Below, piece by piece: positions 14,541 through 19,307 of a stretch of 19,307 nt of DNA. The DNA comes from UBA1081 sp964443825 (GTDB lineage: Bacteria; Bacillota; Clostridia; Oscillospirales; Acutalibacteraceae): assembly GCA_964443825.1 (NCBI GenBank), contig CAYUEV010000030.1, positions 1 through 19,307 on the forward strand, given 5' to 3'. The position numbers and the translations under genes are program-made. Numbering within the stretch: position 1 is the first letter of the stretch; each line of letters begins with the position of its first letter. Under the pieces are notes generated by a model that searched no databases, was not told where the DNA came from, and saw only the letters and a list, made by a program, of their open reading frames with translations.

Positions 14541-16715
14541 TTGAAAATTATTAAAAGAAACGGTTCTGAGGAATCTTTTAACATAGAGAAGATTATAGCC
14601 GCCGTTACGAAAGCCGACGTCGCCTCTGAAAAAAGAGAGCTTACGCCGGAGCAGATTGTCGATATCGCCGATTATGTAGAATACAAATGCAGGAAGATGG
14701 GCAGAGCCGTATCGGTTGAGGAAATTCAAGATATGGTTGAAGACCAGATTATGGCGAAAGGCGCGTTCGAGACCGCTAAAGGTTACGTTAAATACCGCTA
14801 TATCAGATCTCTCGCCAGAAAGGCCAACACCACCGATAACCAGATTCTCACTTTAATCGAATGCAATAACGAGGAAGTAAAGCAGGAAAACTCCAATAAA
14901 AACCCCACCGTTAACAGCGTTCAGAGGGATTATATGGCGGGCGAGGTCAGTAAAGACATTACAAAGCGCATACTTCTTCCGCCCGATATTGTCGAAGCGC
15001 ACGAGCAGGGCATAATCCATTTCCACGACGCGGATTATTTCGCTCAGCATATGCACAACTGCGACCTTGTAAACCTTGAGGATATGCTGCAAAACGGCAC
15101 CGTTATAAGCGGAACTCTTATAGAAAAGCCCCACAGCTTTTCTACGGCTTGCAATATCGCCACCCAAATTATAGCGCAGGTTGCCTCCAACCAATACGGC
15201 GGGCAGAGTATCAGCTTAGCGCATTTAGCCCCGTTTGTTCAGATTTCAAGAGAAAAAATTAAAAAGAGCGTTTTAAAAGAAATTAACGACTTTGGCATCA
15301 ATATTCCTTTAGAGAAATTCGACGATATTGTTGAAGAGAGATTAAGAGACGAAATTTCAAGAGGCGTCCAAACGATACAATATCAAGTCGTAACCCTTCT
15401 TACTACAAACGGTCAAGCGCCGTTCGTCACGGTCTTTATGTACCTGGGCGAAGCTAAGAACGAACGCGAAAGAGAAGATCTCGCGATGATTATCGAGGAG
15501 ACTTTAAAGCAGCGCTATCAAGGCGTTAAAAACGAGGTAGGGGAGTGGATTACCCCCGCGTTCCCGAAGCTCATTTACGTCCTTGAGGAAGACAACATAA
15601 CCGAAGACAGCAAGTACTGGTACTTAACGGAGCTTGCCGCTAAATGCACGGCTAAGAGGATGGTGCCGGATTATATCTCCGAAAAAATAATGCTTCAAAA
15701 TAAAATCGATAAAAACGGAGACGGGCATTGTTACACTTGCATGGGCTGCCGCTCGTTCTTAACTCCTTATATCGACGAAAACGGCGAGCCGAAGTACTAT
15801 GGGAGATTTAATCAAGGCGTGGTCACTGTAAATCTTATCGATATAGCTCTTTCGGCGCAGTGCGATATTGACAAATTCTGGAAAATATTCGACGAACGCA
15901 TGGAACTTTGCCACAGAGCTTTAAGATGCCGCCACGAGAGATTAAAAGGCACATTGTCAGACGCGGCGCCTATACTTTGGCAATACGGGGCTTTAGCGAG
16001 ACTTAAAAAAGGCGAAAAAATAGATAAGCTGCTGTACGGCGGGTATTCTACGCTTTCTTTGGGTTACGCGGGACTTTGGGAGACGGTTTACGCTCTTACT
16101 AAAACCAAGATGACGGAGCCTGAAGGCAAGGAAATGGGGCTTAAAATAATGAAAGCCTTAAATTCTTACACCGCTAAATGGAAAGCCGCTGAAAATATCG
16201 ACTACTCGCTTTACGGCACTCCTCTTGAAAGCACGACTTATAAGTTCGCTAAATGCTTACAGCAGCGTTTTGGCATAATTGAGGGCGTTACAGATAAAAA
16301 TTACGTCACTAACTCTTATCACGTCCACGTTACAGAGCCTATCGACGCCTTTTCGAAGCTTGAGTTTGAGGCGCAGTTCCAGGCGCTTTCTCCCGGAGGA
16401 GCCATATCTTACGTTGAAGTCCCCAATATGCAAGACAATATCCCGGCGGTTCTTGAAGTCATGAAATTTATTTACGACCACATAATGTACGCCGAACTCA
16501 ACACGAAGAGCGACTATTGCCAGGTTTGCGGCTACGACGGCGAAATCCGCATTATAGAAGACGACGACGGAAAGTTGGTTTGGGAATGCCCGAAATGCGG
16601 AAACAGAGACCAGTCGAAAATGAACGTAGCGAGACGAACGTGCGGTTATATAGGCTCGCAGTTCTGGAATCAAGGCAGAACGCAGGAAATCAGAGAAAGA
16701 GTTCTTCACCTTTAA
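14541..16715 (+). CDS. nrdD: Anaerobic (class III) ribonucleoside-triphosphate reductase
   Basis: NrdD reduces ribonucleoside triphosphates to dNTPs under anaerobic conditions using a glycyl radical. In the 724-residue form the N-terminus is an ATP-cone allosteric domain (about 1-95). The active site has C174 (HMHNCDLVN) and the thiyl candidate C403 in CYTCMGCRSF. A zinc site is formed by C660/C663 and C683/C686. The radical glycine is G702 in RRTCGYIG. The start is TTG at 14541, chosen for GGGGATGAT (14529-14537) just before it; the frame is open to an earlier TTG at 14493, which has no SD and would precede the ATP-cone. nrdG follows after 49 nt, with a hairpin between. Expression is probably controlled by the divergent Crp/Fnr protein (inferred). 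Confidence 0.97.
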   Translation: MKIIKRNGSEESFNIEKIIAAVTKADVASEKRELTPEQIVDIADYVEYKCRKMGRAVSVEEIQDMVEDQIMAKGAFETAKGYVKYRYIRSLARKANTTDNQILTLIECNNEEVKQENSNKNPTVNSVQRDYMAGEVSKDITKRILLPPDIVEAHEQGIIHFHDADYFAQHMHNCDLVNLEDMLQNGTVISGTLIEKPHSFSTACNIATQIIAQVASNQYGGQSISLAHLAPFVQISREKIKKSVLKEINDFGINIPLEKFDDIVEERLRDEISRGVQTIQYQVVTLLTTNGQAPFVTVFMYLGEAKNEREREDLAMIIEETLKQRYQGVKNEVGEWITPAFPKLIYVLEEDNITEDSKYWYLTELAAKCTAKRMVPDYISEKIMLQNKIDKNGDGHCYTCMGCRSFLTPYIDENGEPKYYGRFNQGVVTVNLIDIALSAQCDIDKFWKIFDERMELCHRALRCRHERLKGTLSDAAPILWQYGALARLKKGEKIDKLLYGGYSTLSLGYAGLWETVYALTKTKMTEPEGKEMGLKIMKALNSYTAKWKAAENIDYSLYGTPLESTTYKFAKCLQQRFGIIEGVTDKNYVTNSYHVHVTEPIDAFSKLEFEAQFQALSPGGAISYVEVPNMQDNIPAVLEVMKFIYDHIMYAELNTKSDYCQVCGYDGEIRIIEDDDGKLVWECPKCGNRDQSKMNVARRTCGYIGSQFWNQGRTQEIRERVLHL

Positions 16716-16721
16716 AATCGC

Positions 16722-16756
16722 GGCGGCAGCGGAAATTAAATCTTCTGCCGCCTTTT
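16722..16756 (+). terminator. Hairpin with short T-run between nrdD and nrdG
   Basis: GGCGGCAG (16722-16729) pairs perfectly with CTGCCGCC (16745-16752) across a 15-nt loop and is followed by TTTT (16753-16756). The stem is GC-rich, unlike its AT-rich surroundings. It starts 6 nt after the nrdD stop and ends 8 nt before the nrdG ATG. It may be a partial terminator, a 3'-end stabiliser for nrdD mRNA, or a translation control. The T-run is short, so full termination is doubtful. Confidence 0.6.
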
Positions 16757-16764
16757 AAAAAAAT

Positions 16765-17313
16765 ATGAATTACGGCGAAATAAAAAAATATGATATAGCG
16801 AACGGCGAAGGCGTAAGGGTGTCGCTTTTCGTGTCGGGCTGCACTCACAGATGCAAAGGGTGCTTTAACGCCGAGACATGGGATTTTAATTACGGAAAAC
16901 CGTTCACAGTCGATATAGAAAACGAAATTATAGAGGCTTTAGACCACAGTTTTATAAACGGCTTTACGATTTTAGGCGGAGAGCCGTTTGAGCCTTCTAA
17001 TCAAAGAGTTGTTTTGCCCCTTCTTAAAAAAATAAGGAAAAAATTCCCTGATAAAAATATCTGGTGTTATACGGGTTATCTTTATGACGAAGAGCTTTTA
17101 AAAGAAAGCAGGGCAAGATGCGAAGTAACCGACGAAATGCTAAATCTTATAGACGTTCTTGTGGACGGGGAGTTTAAAGAAGAATTAAAAGACGTCAGTC
17201 TCGCCTACAAAGGCTCGTCTAATCAGCGTATAATAGACGTAAAAAAATCGCTCAAAACAGGCGAAATCACACTTTGGAACATTAGAAGCAGACAAATAAA
17301 TATGAAAACATAA
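16765..17313 (+). CDS. nrdG: Anaerobic ribonucleotide reductase activating protein (radical SAM)
   Basis: NrdG cleaves S-adenosylmethionine with a [4Fe-4S] cluster to place the glycyl radical on NrdD. The 182-residue protein has the radical-SAM cluster motif C-x3-C-x2-C (C26, C30, C33 in SGCTHRCKGCFN) and the SAM-binding GGEPF (71-75), with IWCYTGY near 93-99. It is somewhat longer than the 154-residue Escherichia coli enzyme, mainly at the C-terminus (about 155-182). The ATG sits just after the intergenic hairpin and its upstream bases are TTTTAAAAAAAT, so no SD is visible. Co-transcription with nrdD is likely. Confidence 0.96.
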   Translation: MNYGEIKKYDIANGEGVRVSLFVSGCTHRCKGCFNAETWDFNYGKPFTVDIENEIIEALDHSFINGFTILGGEPFEPSNQRVVLPLLKKIRKKFPDKNIWCYTGYLYDEELLKESRARCEVTDEMLNLIDVLVDGEFKEELKDVSLAYKGSSNQRIIDVKKSLKTGEITLWNIRSRQINMKT

Positions 17314-17359
17314 AAAAAGCTGCCGGACAGATTGATTATTTCAACCCAGGCCGGCAACT
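17312..17359 (-). terminator. Intrinsic terminator of the PAP2 gene
   Basis: On the minus strand AGTTGCCGG (17359-17351) pairs with CCGGCAGCT (17326-17318) as a 9-bp stem with one G-U pair and a 24-nt loop. It is followed by a T-run (17318-17312 on the complement). Read on the plus strand there is no T-run after the stem, so it serves the PAP2 transcript best. The T-run overlaps the last codons of nrdG. Confidence 0.7.
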
Positions 17360-17373
17360 GACGTCTATTTGTT

Positions 17374-18036
17374 TTATTGTGGAGCGTCAGGAATTTTTTC
17401 TTTGTCTTTTTCTTTGTTTTTACCTCTTTTCTCTATAGCGTTTACTATAAGGACGGTTAAATAATAAGCCAAAACGCCCGCTATAACTCCGCAAATAACT
17501 CCGCCTATTATGTCGGTGAAATAGTGTACCATAAGATAAAGCCTTGAGCAGGCGACTAAAAACGCGATGGGATAGAACACCCACTTAACTTTTTTGTCTT
17601 TAAACACCAAGAACATCGCGGTCGCCATTTCGAATACAGCCGTGGTGTGACCGCTTGGGAAGCTGTTGTCGCTCTCGGTTAAAGCTCCCGCCTCGTTATA
17701 CCATTGCATAAAAGGCGCGTCGTCCGCAAGCGAAACATATGGTCGCGCTCGTCCGACAAGCGGTTTGGCGATAAGATTTGTAATAAGAGTGCCGATTATT
17801 ATCGACAGGAAAAGAGCCATGCCGCACTTTCTCGTCTTTTTGAAGAAACACAGTACAAGCCCTAAGATCATCATGGGTATGACAAAGTGACTATCTCCAA
17901 GTTCGGTAAAAATTTGAACGATTGGCGTAAGCCACGCGGCGTGAAGTTTCGCGAAAAACGAAAATACCGCGTAATCTATGGTATGAAACGCGGAGTCAAA
18001 CCAAGCACCTACGCTAAGAAGACTTAATTGTATCAT
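17374..18036 (-). CDS. PAP2-family membrane phosphatase
   Basis: A 220-residue integral membrane phosphatase of the type 2 phosphatidic acid phosphatase family. All three catalytic motifs are intact: K-x6-R-P (K91, R98, P99 in KPLVGRARP), PSGH (127-130) and S-R-x5-H-x3-D (S164, R165, H171, D175). About five to six hydrophobic helices are visible, for example 52-66, 73-90, 136-146, 152-163 and 174-200, and the protein ends in a Lys-rich tail. Likely substrates are lipid phosphates or undecaprenyl diphosphate (a BcrC-like role), which the sequence cannot separate. It has a strong SD (AAAGGAGG, complement of 18042-18049), its own promoter and a terminator, so it is a single-gene unit. Confidence 0.92.
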   Translation of the reverse strand: MIQLSLLSVGAWFDSAFHTIDYAVFSFFAKLHAAWLTPIVQIFTELGDSHFVIPMMILGLVLCFFKKTRKCGMALFLSIIIGTLITNLIAKPLVGRARPYVSLADDAPFMQWYNEAGALTESDNSFPSGHTTAVFEMATAMFLVFKDKKVKWVFYPIAFLVACSRLYLMVHYFTDIIGGVICGVIAGVLAYYLTVLIVNAIEKRGKNKEKDKEKIPDAPQ

Positions 18037-18077
18037 ATTTTCCTCCTTTTAAGAGTTATTAAGCCGAAGCTATAATT

Positions 18078-18105
18078 ATAATACCACAAATCAACGATTT
18101 TTCAA
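18078..18105 (-). promoter_or_regulatory. Predicted promoter of the PAP2 gene
   Basis: On the minus strand TTGAAA (18105-18100) is followed after 16 nt by TATTAT (18083-18078), preceded by TGG to give an extended -10. The predicted leader is about 35 nt and carries the SD AAAGGAGG. An alternative -10, TATAAT at 18080-18075, would need a 19-nt spacer. Confidence 0.45.
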
Positions 18106-18170
18106 GCGTTTTTCACAATAAAAAGGATTTTATAACACTGGGCGTCTTTAAAAATTTCAAGTCAAAATTT

Positions 18171-19301
18171 ATGTATAAACTTATAAAAAAACAAAAAAGA
18201 GCGAGACTTGGGGAATTTGTAACGGTTCACGGGACTTTTAAAACTCCGGCTTTTATGAACGTCGCCACCTGCGGCGCTATTAAAGGCGGTCTTTCGTCAT
18301 ACGATTTAGAAAATATCGGCTGTCAAGTCATGCTCTCTAATACATATCACCTTCACGTAAGACCGGGCGACGACGTAATACGCGACATGGGCGGTCTTCA
18401 TGATTTTACAAAGTGGCAAGGTCCGATATTAACCGACAGCGGCGGATTTCAAGTATTTTCGTTAGCGTCCTTAAGAAAAATTAAAGAGGAGGGCGTTTAT
18501 TTTCAGTCGCATATAGACGGGAGACACATATTTATGGGTCCCGAAGAAAGCATGAGGATTCAATCGAATTTAGGCTCTACTGTAGCCATGGCGTTCGACG
18601 AGTGCGTAAAAAATCCCGCCGAGTACGATTACGCTAAAAAATCATGCGAAAGAACCGTGCGATGGCTTGAAAGATGTAAAATCGAAATGGAAAGACTTAA
18701 TTCTCTTCCCGAAACGATAAACAAAAATCAGCTGCTTTTTGGGATAAATCAGGGGGCAACCTTTAGCGATTTAAGAATTAAAAATATGAAAGATATAGCT
18801 TCTCTCGATCTTGACGGCTACGCCATAGGGGGACTCGCGGTAGGAGAGCCTAAAGAAGAGATGTACAGGGTGATAAGCGAGGTTGAGCCACATATGCCCG
18901 AAAATAAAATTCGCTATCTTATGGGCGTCGGAACTCCGGGAAATATAATCGAAAGCGTAAAAAGGGGAGTCGACCTTTTTGATTGCGTAATGCCCAGCAG
19001 AAACGCCCGCCACGGTCATCTTTTTACCTGGGACGGAATTATAAACCTCAACAACGCGAAATACGAGCGCGACCAAAATCCTATTGACCCAAAATGTTCA
19101 TGTCCGATTTGCAAAAGATATTCAAGGGGCTATTTAAGACACCTGTTTAAGGCTAAAGAAATTTTGGCGTTAAGGCTTTCTGTTATACATAATCTCTATT
19201 TTTATAACGATTTACTGTCTAAAATAAGAGAATCCCTCGAAAACGATACATTTGAGAGTTTTTGCGACGAGTATATCAACAGGCTCGACGACAGAATTTG
19301 A
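18171..19301 (+). CDS. tgt: tRNA-guanine transglycosylase (queuosine pathway)
   Basis: Tgt exchanges guanine at tRNA position 34 for preQ1 in the bacterial queuosine pathway. The 376-residue TIM-barrel protein has DSGGFQVFSL (89-98) with the catalytic acid/base D89, the base-recognition segment GGLAVGE (220-226), the nucleophile D271 in DLFDCVMPSRNARHG, and the zinc ligands C309, C311, C314 and H340. The LAV triplet in the recognition loop matches bacterial preQ1-type enzymes rather than the glycine-containing eukaryotic queuine type. The gene is complete; the window ends 6 nt after it. No SD is visible before the ATG at 18171, and no other que gene is present. The 135 nt upstream hold only the PAP2 promoter and a weak TATAAC. 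Confidence 0.97.
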   Translation: MYKLIKKQKRARLGEFVTVHGTFKTPAFMNVATCGAIKGGLSSYDLENIGCQVMLSNTYHLHVRPGDDVIRDMGGLHDFTKWQGPILTDSGGFQVFSLASLRKIKEEGVYFQSHIDGRHIFMGPEESMRIQSNLGSTVAMAFDECVKNPAEYDYAKKSCERTVRWLERCKIEMERLNSLPETINKNQLLFGINQGATFSDLRIKNMKDIASLDLDGYAIGGLAVGEPKEEMYRVISEVEPHMPENKIRYLMGVGTPGNIIESVKRGVDLFDCVMPSRNARHGHLFTWDGIINLNNAKYERDQNPIDPKCSCPICKRYSRGYLRHLFKAKEILALRLSVIHNLYFYNDLLSKIRESLENDTFESFCDEYINRLDDRI

Positions 19302-19307
19302 TAATTT

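Noticed and set aside
14527..14544. Mini-ORF ATG-GGG-ATG-ATA-ACT-TGA overlapping the nrdD start
   Set aside because: Its start has no SD of its own, and its bases are the nrdD SD. Probably coincidental.
18131..18136. TATAAC as a -10 for tgt
   Set aside because: No acceptable -35 at 15-19 nt upstream, so the evidence is too weak to list as a promoter.
1..19307. Defence system, prophage, insertion sequence, CRISPR array or tRNA/rRNA gene
   Set aside because: No transposase, integrase, nuclease-defence motif, regularly spaced repeats or tRNA-like fold was seen. The genes are mostly core housekeeping with consistent composition.

Overview
The window reads as an ordinary, densely packed stretch of chromosome from an anaerobic, low-to-moderate-GC Bacillota (Clostridia-like) bacterium. 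The reasons are: an oxygen-sensitive class III ribonucleotide reductase with its activase; CdaA-type c-di-AMP synthesis; the ScpA/ScpB condensin subunits next to a DUF2953 and YtfJ/GerW pair usually found in spore-forming lineages; several TTG start codons behind strong Shine-Dalgarno (SD) sequences; and the MEP isoprenoid gene ispF. I see no transposase, phage gene, tRNA, rRNA or CRISPR array.

Layout. (1) 1-1885: a good extended -10 promoter drives a class I/II PLP aminotransferase, which overlaps ispF by 4 nt. (2) 1951-9498: a long co-directional run of cdaA (diadenylate cyclase), a YbbR-domain CdaR partner, a lipoprotein with four FG-GAP/calcium-loop-like motifs, an OmpR-type response regulator, a membrane histidine kinase, a DUF1385 membrane protein and prmC. 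(3) 9535-13548: an M50 site-2-type protease, scpA, scpB, a DUF2953 protein, ytfJ and an RluB-type pseudouridine synthase, with mostly very short or overlapping junctions. (4) 13591-17313: a Crp/Fnr-family regulator on the minus strand, divergent from nrdD-nrdG. The shared control region holds a perfect 12-bp palindrome placed where a class II activator would sit for nrdD and across the -35 of the regulator's own promoter. It also holds a decayed partial copy of the nrdD 5' end. (5) 17374-19301: a PAP2 membrane phosphatase on the minus strand with its own terminator, then tgt (tRNA-guanine transglycosylase).

Functionally the window is mainly housekeeping: isoprenoids, c-di-AMP signalling, release-factor methylation, chromosome segregation, and rRNA/tRNA modification. 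Two parts look regulatory and less well described. One is the regulator/nrdDG intergenic region. The other is the lipoprotein plus two-component block that follows cdaA-cdaR where glmM is often found. I did not find a clearly new defence or mobile system. The most unusual signals are in non-coding DNA.
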